From Thermothielavioides terrestris NRRL 8126 (taxonomy: Eukaryota; Ascomycota; Sordariomycetes; Sordariales; Chaetomiaceae): DNA of 64,000 nt. The DNA is taken from positions 1,736,001-1,800,000 of the forward strand of contig NC_016457.1 in the NCBI RefSeq assembly GCF_000226115.1, in the 5' to 3' direction. Positions 1 to 11,545 of this stretch are shown here, piece after piece. The first letter of the stretch is position 1, and the number at the start of each line of letters is the position of its first letter. The translations under genes and the position numbers were made by a program. The notes beneath the pieces were generated by a model. The model was given only the letters and a program-made list of their open reading frames with translations, was not told the DNA's origin and did no database searches.

Positions 1-1
1 C

Positions 2-790
2 GTGCCGCGCGACATCGCCTTCGCGCGCGTCGCGCTGGCCGCGGGCGCCCGCGGCGGGGGTCCCGACGCCGTCAACCTGTGGATCGGCAACTCGCGCTCC
101 GTCACCGCCCTGCACCGCGACGCCTACGAGAACCTGTACGTCCAGGTCGCCGGCCGCAAGCACTTCACGCTGCTGCCGCCCGCGTTCCAGCCCGGCGTGA
201 ACGAGCGGCTGCTCAGGGGCGCGCGGTACAGGCGGGTGGTTGGCGCCGCGGGGGATGGGCGCCGCGGCGGCGGCGGCGGCGGGTTGGAGTTGGTGCTGGA
301 CGAGGACCTGGAGGAGGCCGACCAGGAGGAGGAGGAGGAGGGGAAGAAGGGGATGGTGCCGTTTCCGACCTGGGATCCGGATCGGCCGGAGGAGAACGCG
401 ACGAGGTATTCGAGGTTGGCGCAGCCTATGAGGGTGACGTTGGAGCCCGGGGATATGCTGTATCTGCCTTGCTTGTGGTGGGTTGCCTTCCTGCCCTCCA
501 GCGTTTGTTGGTTTGAGATTGAGATTGTGGAGACATATGCTGACGCCAGAGGTAACTGGCAGGTATCACAAGGTCTCGCAGAGTTGCTCGCCCGAAGGGG
601 TGTGCATTGCCGTCAACTACTGGTAAGTTTCCGAGTTCCCGTACCTCGTTGCCTCCGACCCCTGATGTGGCTGGCTAGGTACGACATGGACTTCACCGGC
701 CCGCTCTACCCGTTGAGCACATTTGTCAGGTCAGTATCCAGCAAGACAGATAGCAGCTGCAAAGACGACGGCGGTACCGTTCCCCCCTAA
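2..790 (+). CDS. JmjC/cupin hydroxylase, JMJD7-like (5' partial)
   Basis: Exons 2-477, 563-622 and 679-790; the 5' end lies left of the window. Both introns start GTGGGT or GTAAGT, end in AG and interrupt Trp codons. The spliced product carries the Fe(II)/2-oxoglutarate cupin signature: NLWIGNSRSVTALHRDAYEN holds the His-x-Asp iron ligands, then KHFTLLPP, then LYLPCLWYHKVSQ with the distal His, and finally VNYWYDMD, which is the typical JMJD7-type ending. Human JMJD7 is a lysyl hydroxylase acting on translation-factor GTPases; here only the fold and ligands are seen and the substrate is inferred. A Gly/Glu-rich low-complexity insert sits between the KHF segment and the WDPDRPEENATRYSR segment. 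The extreme C-terminus after FVR is not family-like and could hide another intron (a GTCAGT follows). It converges with SPB1, whose stop is only 100 bases away. Confidence 0.85.
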   Translation: MPRDIAFARVALAAGARGGGPDAVNLWIGNSRSVTALHRDAYENLYVQVAGRKHFTLLPPAFQPGVNERLLRGARYRRVVGAAGDGRRGGGGGGLELVLDEDLEEADQEEEEEGKKGMVPFPTWDPDRPEENATRYSRLAQPMRVTLEPGDMLYLPCLWWVAFLPSSVCWFEIEIVETYADARGNWQVSQGLAELLARRGVHCRQLLVSFRVPVPRCLRPLMWLARYDMDFTGPLYPLSTFVRSVSSKTDSSCKDDGGTVPP

Positions 791-889
791 ACATGTGGTA
801 TTCCAAACTCTAAAGCCGGCCGTGGCATCTGGTATGAAGCCCTTGGATTAAAGTCGCCCCGTGCCGTCCCCTTTCCGCCAATCTTGCCG

Positions 890-3659
890 CTATCTCTTCT
901 TCTTCTTCGCGATCCGCTTCAGCGCCCTCATCTCCTTCTTCATACGCGGATCCACCATCTTGTACCTGCCCTTGACGCCCTTCGGCCTGCCGGCGATGCC
1001 ACGGTTCACACCGACGGCCTTGACAACCTTGACCGGCTGTCTCTGCTTCTTCCGGGCCGCCGCAGACAGCAGCTTGGCGATGCTGGTGGCCTTCTCCTTT
1101 TCCGACATGCCCTGCGATAATGAGTCAGCAAGTGGTACGCAGCGACGAGGCACGAGTCAAAAAGAGGGGTCGTATACGAACCTCATCGCTGGCGAGCAGG
1201 TCGGCTTTCTTCTTGAGCTTCTCGAGCCGCCGGGCCTGCTTGAGCTTCTTCCGCGCCCGCGCCTCGGCCACCTTCTTGATCGGCCTGGCGTTGTAGGCCC
1301 GCAGCTTCTCCTTGATCGCCGCCGCCGCCTCCTTGGTGATGGGCTTGTGCGGCTTGTCGTGCTTCCTCTCGTCATCCAGGAACCAGTCGGGCAGACCGTC
1401 CCGGTCCTTGAAGGCGTATTTATTGTACCCTTCGTCGATGATGTCGTGGGCCGATTTCTCGCCGCGGGCCAGCTGGTGAGCCAGCGTCATGGCTTCGGCG
1501 GTGATAATGTCGATGTCTGAACAACGTCAGTCTCCGGATGGACCGGCTGCGTAGGACCTCAACTTACTGGGTCTTCCGTCCTTGGTCTTCTTTTCCGTCT
1601 CCTCCCAGTCATCATCCTCGTGCCGCTTGACCACCTCAAAGTCACCACTGCCCTCCTCGTCCTTAGAGGCCGGCTTTTCCTTGTGCTTCTTCTTCTGCTC
1701 CTGGATAGTCGGCACCTCATCCTCGCTCGCCTCCTCCTCTTCTTCCGGAACATCGAGTAACCCCGGAATGCTCTGGAAGACATCCTGGCTGAAGAAACCG
1801 CGGGCCCGCTTTGAGAGCCCCGTCCCGTCCTGAGGAGTGTTATCGAGGTCCCGTATAAGCGGTTTGCTAGTGTCCCCCCGCTCCTCGGCGTCCGAGTCGT
1901 CGCTGCTGTCCTCTTCAAGCGCCGAGTCCTCGTCATCACTGTCCCCTTTCTCGCTGGCCGACACGCCCTCCCACTCCTCGTCGGCGTGCTCTTGCCGAGC
2001 CTTTTTGGCCCGGTACTTCGCGTCGGCTGCCATTTTTCTCTCCTTGTACTGGTCGTACATGTTGTCCAGCTCCCGCTCCAGCCGATCCCCATCATCGTCA
2101 CTCTCGTCGTCCGTCTCGCCGGAAGAGCCGATGCCGGAGTCGCGGTCTTTCCTCGCCTCGGCCTCGGTGAGCATGGCCATCTTGCCCTTTGCTATCCTGC
2201 GCAGAGCCTCAGTTTGATCGATCGCTTTGAGGCGAAACATGGCGCCTTCGCCTCGGGGCCCTTCCTGCTCCATCCCAATGTCCATGGGCGCCGTCATGTT
2301 CATCTGCATGCGCACAATCTCCTTGCGCTTTTTTTCGTTTTCCTTGCGCCTCTCCCTCTTCTTCTTGGACAACTCCTTCTCCTTTATCCGCTGGAGCTCT
2401 TCCTGGATCTTGAGCTCCTCGTCCATATTCTCCACCTCTGCCACCTCCTCGGCGATCGGAGTCTTGGTTGTCTTTTTCGTGGGGAGCCCAAAGATCTCGC
2501 GTACCCTAAGGCGCCATTTCAGCAACATTTTGAATTCTTTCCTCCCAAGGATCTTCAGGTCGGCGCAGCAGGCGCGAATCTCGTCGTTCGTTTCGGGCAA
2601 CCTGTCTAGCGCAGCCAGCGCCACATCGCCGTTTTGTGCTTGCTCGAACGTCAGCCGGTTGTACTGGCCGAGGATGGCGATCGGGTCGGTCGTCTGGATG
2701 AACTCGCTAGCCGCGATCTCTTTGAACTGCGTGTCTGCGCCGAGGTTAGCGCGGCAAATCTGGGGGATGACAAAGGTGACATACAATCTCCCTCCTCGTA
2801 GCCCTCTCGCTTCCGCTTCTTCACTTGGGGATTGTACACTTTGGCCTCGTTGTTTGGCGCCGGGTCTTTCAGATCCTCGAAGACGGAGCGGGGGTCGAGC
2901 AGGCGCGGATCGATGCGCTTCGGCGCTTTGAAGCCGCGGCATACGACGAAGATTTCGGCCGAGACATTACGCGAGGACGGGGGCTTTGTCGCCTCAACCT
3001 TGGTGAACAGCTGGTTGAGAACCCACAGCAGGGGGTTGTAGTCCTTGGACCTGAATACTTTTGTCTGCAGCGGTGTCAGGTCATCCGTGTTCCTCCAGTT
3101 TCTCCCCCTGTCTTCCAGAAACATACCACGAAAGTGCCGCCCTCGATCAGAAACTCGGTGGCAAGCTTCAGCGAGTGCAGCGCGAGCTCGGCCTGGTTGT
3201 ATGAATCCTGCACCCAGGCCGTGCCGACGTTGGGAGCGCCGTCATGGAGCACGCAGTCGGCCTTCCACGTCTTCAAGTGTGTGCGGATGGTCGCCCGGCA
3301 CTTCTCGGTTGTGATGTCACTCTGGAAGGTGATGACCTTGGGAATCGGCTTGATGGGAGCGAGGTCGACACCGATAATGATGCTGTCCTTGGGCATCGTC
3401 TCGGCGCACACTTGACACCATGACTGGTTCCGTCAGCACCCGCGCACACTCTCAGATTACCATGCAGCCTCCGCCCGCGGTTTTAACCTACTCCGGGCGC
3501 CGCGCAGAGATCCAGCACGACCCTGCTCTTCTCGAGGAAGCCATATTTCTTGTTGAGCTGGATCAGCTTGAAGGCGGCACGAGCGCGGTATCCCTTCTCC
3601 TTGGCGAGCTTATACCACTTGTCGAGGCGGCCCTTGCCGTGCTTCTTCTGGATCGCCAT
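890..3659 (-). CDS. SPB1: 27S pre-rRNA 2'-O-ribose methyltransferase Spb1
   Basis: Nucleolar methyltransferase of the FtsJ/RrmJ family that modifies the large-subunit rRNA A-loop during 60S assembly. Exons on the minus strand: 3659-3492, 3423-3127, 3064-2785, 2734-1568, 1516-1182, 1111-890, giving 822 codons plus stop, close to the roughly 840 residues of yeast Spb1. The N-terminus [20 protein letters not shown] and the SAM-binding [10 protein letters not shown] (about residues 47-56) fix the start. Next come [13 protein letters not shown] (seen as [11 protein letters not shown]) and [20 protein letters not shown], parts of the K-D-K-E catalytic domain. The central part has [18 protein letters not shown], then long acidic/basic coiled stretches, then the Spb1 C-terminal domain ([20 protein letters not shown]) and a Lys-rich nucleolar tail. 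All introns are GT-AG; the fifth has an unusual GTTCGT donor. Divergent from the Cdt2-like gene. Confidence 0.96.
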
Positions 3660-4396
3660 TGTGTCGGCTGTTCTGGGCCAAGCGATGCGATCCTCCTCGT
3701 GGTGTCGTACTGGGCCCCGGTGTCGACGGCCTGGATCTCGGAAGACGGCCTACGAACTTGGCCGTGTGGACGTTGCATGCACCGAAATTTTTGGCGGAGA
3801 CGCAGGCCAGATAAGCCGATAAGTGAACGTTCAGGCGAAATGGTGTGTTACCTAACATTAGCGAGACCAATGGCGGGGTTGCTCCTGCTCTTGCGTTTTC
3901 TGAACTTAGCATCAGCGGGGCCGCTGCTGCAAGCACTTGAAGCACGATTGGGGCTGCTGATTGGCCCGACACGGTAGCTGAAGCTCAGTTCGACACCTCA
4001 TAGGCTCGGTGCAGCTCCAACCATCTTACACCCCCTGGCCGCCAGCGCGTCCTACATACACGAGCAACCGCGGACCGCGTCCTGCAGGCGATTTCTGAGG
4101 AACGGAGCGGGCGACCCGTATCAACCCCTCCAGCCGGTCTCGGCTTGCCTGCTGCTCACCATCGAACTCTGCAACAGCCAGGCTGCGCTCTCGCTCCGAC
4201 ATGGTTGTCACTGTCTGCCGGCTGTAGAGTGGCATTAGCTTGTAATAGCGGGCGTCGCTGAGCGAGACGTCGACAATATTCTTTTCATGTTCCCGACGGT
4301 TGAAGCATTGATACGGCCAATTGATCGCGGCCAGGTTATTGCATGCGCACGACCGAGGCAGGACTTGGACATCACTCGTTAGAATTCCCGTCAACC
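3660..4396. promoter_or_regulatory. divergent promoter region SPB1 / Cdt2-like
   Basis: 737 bases between two divergent starts. I see no supportable coding sequence; the open frames here have no family-like sequence. It should contain both promoters and 5' leaders, but I can point to no clear TATA box. Confidence 0.5.
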
Positions 4397-6794
4397 ATGT
4401 CAGAAATCGGAAAGACCCCCTCCTCCGCGGCCAAGAGCTCGGGCACGCTGGGCACCAGCTTGCTCTCGTCGCCCCCCCGAGCGCCGCCGAGCCGGGGCAA
4501 GGAGCGAAGAAATCCGTCGATAACACCTAGGAAGTTTCAGCGGTTCTTCACTCCGCGATCCCGCGTCTCGTCCAAGCCAAGCGCCGTCCGAAAGGCCCTC
4601 TGCGACCTGACCGCCCCGGCCCTCAATCGCGGCCAGACGCCGTCCAGCCCGCTCAAGCCCCCCTCCGAGGATCTCGGTCACGACAGCCTGCCGCTGCCTC
4701 ATCTCCAGGACGCACACCGGAGCAAGCGTCGCAGGGTCCAGCTTACTACACCAGAGAAGCAGACTAACCCTCTGCCGTCGCCGCTGAACTCCTCGCCGCT
4801 GCTTCCGACCCCGGACTTGAGGCCCGGCCTGAGCAGCCCAATACAGTCTCTAAAGTCTAGACAGGGCCTGCGAGACGGTGTTTTTGTAGATGACGATGTA
4901 CCCGAGGACGACGAGGAGGAACCCACAGCCGCAACGCCGCTGTACAAGCGGCCCGTGCCGCTTCATCGCCGAGGACTGGGCGCTCAGCTCGTGCAGAGGA
5001 TGACGGGCGCGATGCGCTATGCCAGCGACCGACCGCTGGAGTGTCCCGTGGCTGGTACGAATGCACATGGCGTGTTCTCATTGTGCCTTCTCTGGATGCT
5101 AACTAACCAGCCATGCCAGACTGGAGGACCGAGACGGCAGACTTTTACAGCCGGCCGGAAGATGTGCACTTCTCATCCAGCCATGAGGGAGCGCCTCGTG
5201 CCATACCCTTCTGCACAGCAACATGCCACAGTGAGTTTTGGCGTCAGGCTAGCGCGACATGCCACTTGCCGACTGACCCCTTTCAGGAAACAGGCTCGTG
5301 GCGGTCGGCGACGAGGAAGGTTATGTGCGACTGCTAGATTCGAGCAGGGACTTCTCCAAGATTCACCTGTCCTTCCAGGCCCACGGCAACGCCATCATCG
5401 ACCTGGCCTTCTCAGAGGACGACTATTTGTTGGCTACTGCGTCGGGGGACCAGACGGGGCGAGTAATCGACATGATGACGCAGAGGCCCATCTCTGTCCT
5501 AGGCCACCACACCGCGTCCTTGAAACAGGTCCGTTTCCAGCCGGGCCGTGGGTCGGGATGCGTCCTAGCAACCTCGGGCCGCGACGGCAGCGTGCAAATC
5601 TGGGACCTGCGGTGCCGGGGCGGCCCGGTGCAGGATCTGACGGTATCTTCCGAAGCCGGCTTGCACCACCGATTACCCAAGCCGCTGAGCCCAGGATGTG
5701 TCGTCAACAGTATCTGGGACGCCCACGCGCGGACAACGCGGCCATCCAAAGGCCAGTCAGTCAACTCGGCCTTCGGTGACGTGGCCCGGGTAGGCGAAGT
5801 CCCCGGCCGGATCGGCGAGGTGTCAGTCACAGCGCTGCAGTTTCTTCCGCCCGGACGGGAGCACCTCCTCCTGAGCGCGTGCGAGGCCGACGCGAGCATC
5901 AAGCTCTGGGACATTCGCGCGGTCCATACCAGCCGGCACCACAGAGCCAGCACCCCGGTGTCCTTTACAGCCCCGCCACCCGGCCACGCCGCCTTCCGCC
6001 CCTTCGGCATCTGCTCCATGACGCTCGGCGGCGACGGCTCGCGCCTCTACGCGCTATGCAAAGACAACACCGTTTACGCCTACAGCACCGCCCACCTGGT
6101 ACTCGGCCACGCAACCGAACTCACCCCGGCGCGCCCCGGCGCGGAGCCCCCGCGGCGGCGGCACCACCCGCACGGCACCGCCCACTCGGGCCTTGGCCCG
6201 TTGTACGGCTTCCGCCACCCGCTCTTCCACGCAACAAGCTTCTACGTCAAGGCGGCCATCCGGCACGCAGCCGACGGCCGCTCGGAGCTCCTCGCCGTCG
6301 GCAGCTCCGACGGCGTCGCCGTGCTCTTCCCCACCGACGAGCGCTACCTGCGCGACGCGTGGTCGTCTTCAGCAGACCATGCGGAGCAGGAACTATACTA
6401 CGTCGGCAGCCCCACCGCCAGTCTCGACGACAACAACATCAACCCCTTCCCATCCCGACCCGGCCTCCGCTCCGCAACCGCCGCCGTCCCCGCGCTGACG
6501 CGCAGCAACAGCATGAGCAACCTCTTCTCGCGCCAGGCGGCGGACTGCGCCGTGCCGGTCGGGCGCCGCGGTACACCGCTCGTGCGCGGGCACGGGAAGG
6601 AGGTCGGCGCCGTGGCGTGGACGAGCGAGGGCAAGCTGGTCACGGTCGGGGACGACTTCCTCGTGCGCTGCTGGAGCGAGGACCGGGCGAGGGCGGCCGA
6701 CCTGCGGCTGGGCGGCGAGACGGGCGGGCGGAGGTGGGGCTGCGGCTGGGCGGACGTCGGCGATCGGTGGGATGGCGATGCAGATGATTGGTGA
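4397..6794 (+). CDS. WD40 substrate receptor, Cdt2/DTL-like
   Basis: Exons 4397-5054, 5111-5230 and 5287-6794, 761 residues. The second exon could instead start at 5120, nine bases later in the same frame. The first ~200 residues are disordered, Ser/Pro-rich with many SP/TP sites (SPPRAPPS, TTPEKQT) and a basic RKFQRFFTPR segment. WD40 repeats follow: LVAVGDEEGYVRLLD, IDLAFSEDDYLLATASGD, VLATSGRDGSVQIWDLR, HLLLSACEADASIKLWDIRA, and a last blade GAVAWTSEGKLVTVGDDFLV. The layout and the DEEGYVR/IWDLR blades match the fungal Cdt2 family, receptors of Cul4-Ddb1 ligases that destroy replication inhibitors in S phase. That role is known for the family; here it is inferred. A generic WD40 protein is the main alternative. 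Confidence 0.8.
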
Positions 6795-7258
6795 GGGAGG
6801 GAGGTCGGTCGGGTGTGGAGGGGTGTGTGCGTGCTTGAGCGTGCGTGGATTTTGTTTTTGTGTGGATTTACGGTGTTGAGCCGGGGCGGGAGCTTCCGCC
6901 TTTCCGGGTGGCTGGGTACTGCGTGTTGGGTTGGATTGGGTCTGCATTGGCCGGTTCCGCCAGGGGCTCTCTGGCTGAGGCGCGGCGCTTGGGTTTGGGT
7001 TTGTTTACTACCCGGCATGCATACCACGGGAAAGGGGTACGGCGCATATGGAGTAGGACATGGCCCTTCCGTGGGGTCGTTTTATGTTGGGAGTAGCGTG
7101 CTGGCTTCACGGGTCGGTACGCAGTATATGTCTCTACTGGTTGTATAGGCGAAGCAAGCGCTCGGGTGTATCATTCTGCTTTATGGAGTACCTGAAGATG
7201 ATGCTATTGAGGAAACTAAGAGGTTCAGCCCATTAAGCTTCCCGAAAAGGACGCCCGA
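6795..7258. other. convergent 3' intergenic region
   Basis: Between the convergent ends of the Cdt2-like and heme-oxygenase-like genes. It is T/G-rich on the plus strand, as expected for 3' UTRs. I see no gene. Confidence 0.5.
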
Positions 7259-8533
7259 CTACGCCAGCCTTAGGGACACAGCATCACCCCAAACCAACCC
7301 CAGGCCTATGCCTGACGCCAACCCAATGACAAATGCCAGCAAGAACAGCCACGGAGCAACCTCCTGGCCCCGAACCCGGGCCGGCGTGCTGGCGCGGGAT
7401 GCCGCCTTGCAGAGGCCAGCAAGCTGCTCAACGACCGACGCGACGCCGTCAAAGACGTGCCTCGCCTCCGCCACCACCTCGTCCCTCTCCGCCGGCGTCA
7501 GCGCGCGCCCGGCCTCCTCGAAGCGCCGCTTGAACTCTGCCCTGAGGTCTTCCCCGTCCAGCGGCGTCTCAAAGCGGAAGAACGCAAGCGGCAGCGCCGC
7601 CGCCTGCTCTCCCTCCTCCCCTTTGCCCGCCCCCGCTTTATCCTGCTCCTGCTTGTCCTCGTCATCATCCCAGTCCTCGTTCCCAGCCCCACGCCCCCCA
7701 GACACGAGCAAAGCCCCAGCGCTAGACGCAGACACAGGCAGAGCCCCCCAAAACCCCTCCCCCGCAGCCCCCTCCAGCGCCGCCCGGATCTCCCTGCCGC
7801 CCGCGAACAGCGCCATGTACAGCACCCACGCGTACGCCAGCAGGGCGTGCGGGCGCGCGGCCACGGTGCGGCGGATGTGGTGCAGGAAGGCGGGCAGCGC
7901 TTGCTGTTGGTAGTGTTGTTGCTGCTGCTGGTGCTGTTGTTTCTGGTGGGGTTGGTGGTGCAGCAGAAGGGTGTCGGGTTCAGCGCCGGTGGGCGGGGAG
8001 GCGGAGGGTGCGGAAGGGGATGGGGAGGAGGAGGAGGCAGAAAAAGATGGTGCGGAAGAGATGGCGGCGAGCTGGGCGAGAGTGGTGCGGGTGGACCAGC
8101 CCGTGATGGTGCGTATGTCGCGCAGGAGCGGGGCCGTGCGCAGGAGGGCAGGGAGGTGGAGGGTGCGGAGGAGGTTTGGGATGCGGGAGGATGGCGGTGG
8201 TTGGATGCCGGGGTGGTTGGTGTTGCTGGCTGAGGGTGTTGTGTCCGGCTCGTGGGACGTTGTCGCGGAGGCAGCGGGTGAGTGTCGAGGGTCGGGCGGG
8301 TGAGCGTCGAGGATTTCCTGCCAGAGGGACTCGAAGGTCTGGTAGATCGGGGCGATGTGCAGCAGGCCGGTGACGTAGGCGGATGGGTCGCTGGCGTACG
8401 GAGGGAGCGCGTCGGGGAGGTGCCGCAGGATGTCTTGGTTCAGCTTCAAGTGGCGGCCTCTGGTAGCCGTGTTGATGCGGTCGCCGAGGGGAGGCTGGTC
8501 CGACGACCCCGAGGCGGCGCCTTGAGAGGCCAT
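7259..8533 (-). CDS. heme-oxygenase-like tail-anchored protein
   Basis: Single exon, 424 residues. The N-terminal LGDRINTATRGRHLKLNQ has the His in the position of the heme-binding proximal His of heme oxygenases, followed by LPPYASDPSAYVTGLLHIAP and YQTFESLW, the typical fungal heme-oxygenase-like start. The middle is interrupted by a Pro/Ser-rich stretch and a Gln/His homopolymer run (about residues 190-215). The distal helices read RPHALLAYAWVLYMALFAGGREI, whose GG may correspond to the flexible distal helix over heme. The C-terminus has one membrane helix (APWLFLLAFVIGLASGIGLG, about residues 395-415), like yeast Hmx1 at the ER. Release of iron from heme is the family reaction; enzyme activity here is not proven by sequence. 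Confidence 0.78.
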   Translation of the reverse strand: MASQGAASGSSDQPPLGDRINTATRGRHLKLNQDILRHLPDALPPYASDPSAYVTGLLHIAPIYQTFESLWQEILDAHPPDPRHSPAASATTSHEPDTTPSASNTNHPGIQPPPSSRIPNLLRTLHLPALLRTAPLLRDIRTITGWSTRTTLAQLAAISSAPSFSASSSSPSPSAPSASPPTGAEPDTLLLHHQPHQKQQHQQQQQHYQQQALPAFLHHIRRTVAARPHALLAYAWVLYMALFAGGREIRAALEGAAGEGFWGALPVSASSAGALLVSGGRGAGNEDWDDDEDKQEQDKAGAGKGEEGEQAAALPLAFFRFETPLDGEDLRAEFKRRFEEAGRALTPAERDEVVAEARHVFDGVASVVEQLAGLCKAASRASTPARVRGQEVAPWLFLLAFVIGLASGIGLGLVWGDAVSLRLA

Positions 8534-9143
8534 TTCAGAACGCTGTTTAATGCAGTTGCTGGCAGTGATTGCGTCGGCCGCTCTGAGAGCTGTGCGCTAT
8601 GGCGAAGTTAAAGGAATCAGTGTGCCGAGTTCTTGGTGCTAGCGAGCGAGAAATGAGGGAACAGAAGGCAGCCTGCTTTGCCATACGGGCTTGTCCACCT
8701 TGCATGTATTGCAGCAGGCTGCCGTGGCTACGATAGCAGTCTAGGGCAAGAATCGATGGGGAAACACAAGAACAATACGGACTGTACAGCAGTCATATCG
8801 CTCCTGAGCTGGTTGATCGGCTCCAAAGTTGGCACGGAAGGCATGAGCGAGCCTCGAATGGCTCCAGTAGGGACGAAAGAAAGGAAGGAGACGTCTATAA
8901 GGGAAGGTAAGAAGGGCAGCGGAGAACTTTCTCCAGTGTTTATCGCTGCTACATTCATTAACTGGCTTGAATTCCTTGTTCTGAGGCTGGGAAAAGAGAC
9001 AGGCACATGCTCTCTCGCTGTGACCTCGACGAAGCGTGAAACCTGTGCTGGGTATCCTGATGCTGTCTATCTCTGAGCCTCTACCTGCGTAAACAACGAG
9101 CCAAGGAAAAGTGCCAATGGTCTTCCAACCGAGCAAAAGGAAG
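8534..9143. other. intergenic region
   Basis: Upstream of the heme-oxygenase-like gene and downstream of the transporter gene, both on the minus strand. The longest open frame here has no recognisable domain and crosses both UTRs, so I do not call a gene. Confidence 0.45.
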
Positions 9144-10774
9144 TTATACCATGGTACCTATTGACCCACCGACCGACTGGTCCTTACCGTCGCGGTCCTC
9201 TTCGTGGCTCTCGTGGTTCACAAACAAGAAGGAGATAAACACAACCCCGGCTCCAAGCCAGTAGAGCCAGCTCGAGTACTGCGAGTATTGAATCATCTCG
9301 CCGATGAGGGATAGGGGGATGTTCAGCGACAAGCCGACTGTGACAACGAGCGGCGTCGTAAGGAGCATGGCATAGGCCCAGAGGATGTCGCTGAGGAAGG
9401 AGGCCGCCGAGTTCACCTGATATTGGGGGTCAGCGAGTGGTAACTTCGCTTGTTTTCCGGCAGGTCTTACCGCGATGATGGTCCATACGCTGGCCGTCGG
9501 CGGCAGTTCAAACTGGGCAGTCTAGGTTAGAAAGAAAAAACGCCTTCACGAGTTGGCGTCAGGGAACACCCACGGGTTCAATGCCGGTGTAGTGCAGCAA
9601 AAAGAAGCCCGGCCAGAGAAGCAGCACATTGATCAAGCCCACCAGGCCGAAGAAGAGCGGCATGTCCACCCGGTCCTCGTTGCCCACCCGCCTCTTCATG
9701 ACCGTCACGTACACGCCGTAGATGATGGCGCTGAAGAAGGCCATAGCATCCCCAATAGCGATCTGCGCCGTCGACTTGTGCGGGAAGCTGCCGCGATTAT
9801 CGTCGTTCGCCCCCGACAGGTCCACCGACGAGATGAGCACCACCCCGGCCAGTGACGCCAGCACGCCTATCAACTTGCGCACGGTGAAGACCTCGATCTT
9901 GGTCAGCGCGCAGAATATCAGCGTCCATATGCTGCTCGTCGACGTCAGGATCGTCACGCTCCCGACGCTCGTGTACTCGAGGCACGCCGAGGCAAAGTAG
10001 TTGGCGGCAAACCAGAGCATCGAGAACTCGAGGCTCAGCCGCGCCGTCTGGCCGACGCTGAGCTTGTCCTGCCCGCGCGGTAGATCCAGCGCCTCGAGGC
10101 TGCCCTCGTCATCGACGAGCAGCCGCTCTCCGGCAGCAGCGTCCTCGTCCCTGCCGTGTTCCCCCCCTTGGTCCCGAGTCCTAAGCGGCGTCATGCCGAG
10201 TCGCCACTCCCGCCACAGCGCCAGCGCGGCGTCCGACACCGAACGCACACCGTGCTTCAAGACGTACCGTATCGCGAGCGGTATCAGCGAGACGGCGAAG
10301 CACGAGGTGTTGACGTAGACGAGGAAGAACGGCTTGTTGTACGTCCCGTCGGAGAAGATATACTGCGGCAAAACAGTCAGTCCCTAATTCCTCTCCAAAA
10401 GACTGTTCGTTTCTTTTCGTCATCGTACTCACACTAGCCATGAAGTTCGACAGCGTCCACATAAACACCACCACAAGCAGCAACGCGATACCCAGCGTGC
10501 GGCGCGCGATCCCGGCTAGCCCGAGTTGCTCCCTCATGCTGCTGCCACCGCCGCCGGCTGTCATCGTAGCCAAGGACGAGGACCGCGCGAGGAGCGGTTC
10601 CGGCGGTGGATCCGGGGCGACCATTGGTGTGCTAGTCGACGGCGACCTGCGCCGGGCGGAAGAGGAGGAGGTCGAGGCAGCGGCGGTATCATTGAACGAG
10701 CTCGGGTGTTCGGTATGTGCCGGTGCTGTGTGATCCGCTAAGTCCCCTGGCAGGAGGGGCTCGGACGGCGCCAT
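9144..10774 (-). CDS. DMT-superfamily transporter, THI74/SLC35F-like
   Basis: Exons 10774-10433, 10362-9574, 9512-9471, 9416-9144, 481 residues. After a ~90-residue Ser/Pro-rich cytosolic N-terminus there are about ten hydrophobic segments: IALLLVVVFMWTLSNFMAS, FFLVYVNTSCFAVSLIPLA, then after a loop LEFSMLWFAANYFASACLEY, TSVGSVTILTSTSSIWTLIF, LIGVLASLAGVVLISSVDLS, AFFSAIIYGVYVTVMKRR, and onward to WLYWLGAGVVFISFLFVNHE. The TSVGSVTILTSTSSIWTL and GDAMAFFSAIIYGVYVTVMK signatures are those of the EamA-like SLC35F5/Thi74 group, vacuolar or mitochondrial membrane proteins with unproven substrate. Spacing and reading phase of all three introns agree. A Met at 10825 in the same frame could extend the N-terminus by 17 residues; I prefer 10774. 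Confidence 0.88.
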
Positions 10775-11545
10775 TGCAGAGCGTGGACTCCCGTGTGTCG
10801 CTCTGCACTGACGAGATACCGACAAACGCTGTGTTCGTCTCGGCGTATGAAGTTGCTAAGTCGCTGGGGCTTTCAGCCCCATGAAGGAATGAACGGAGGC
10901 GGCCTGAGGAACGGAACAGGTCGAGTGCGCATTCTCCGAGCGAACCGCAGGCACCGAACACACCGACGAGCCGGCGATGGGCCGGTCGAAGCCAGGGTCG
11001 GGCGACCAGCGAGCCGACTTGACGTCGGAAAGTACAGGAAATTTCGAAAAGGAGAGAGAGAAAAAAGAGGGAATGGGCCACAAGGAATGTCGCGGAAAGG
11101 CGACAACACTGCTGTCCAAAGAACTGGGGTTGGAAGCCGAAGCTCGATCTGGTCGGCTCAAACGACGAAACAGCCAGGGGCAAGCCCACCACCCCTGTCC
11201 AGACTCACCCAAGCACCAGGGTTAGGGTTGTAGCGGGCAAGCCCCAGGAAGGCACAGCAGATGTCACTCAGTTAACTCCAGACACCGCACGGGCACATGT
11301 GTAACGATTCCCACCTAGATTTCAAACGTGACCTATTCTGATTGCTCCCAATGTACCTCTATGGAGCATTCCCGGGGAAAACCTGGCAGCCTCGGGCAGC
11401 CTCGGGCAGCCTCGGACGGGATGGAAGCCTGTCTGTATCGAGGCCGAGTCCAAAACAACACAAGCCAGACACACCCAGCGTGATATCATACAGAAAGCAA
11501 GAACGCCCAAGTCAAACCTGCATCATTATAGCGCTGGCACCCTGC
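10775..11545. other. intergenic region with a 10-bp triplet repeat
   Basis: 5' flank of the transporter gene and 3' flank of YPT7. No gene seen. It contains the short tandem repeat at 11387-11416. Confidence 0.45.
11387..11416. repeat. 10-bp tandem repeat, three copies
   Basis: Unit CAGCCTCGGG repeated three times head to tail, the last copy with one change (final base A). It lies downstream of the YPT7 stop. Confidence 0.85.

Noticed and set aside
860..4396. SPB1 and LAS1 as a ribosome-assembly gene cluster
   Set aside because: They are 30 kb apart with unrelated genes between, so linkage is probably chance.
8678..9076. 132-codon plus-strand open frame between two minus-strand genes
   Set aside because: No domain or membrane pattern, and it occupies probable UTRs of both neighbours.
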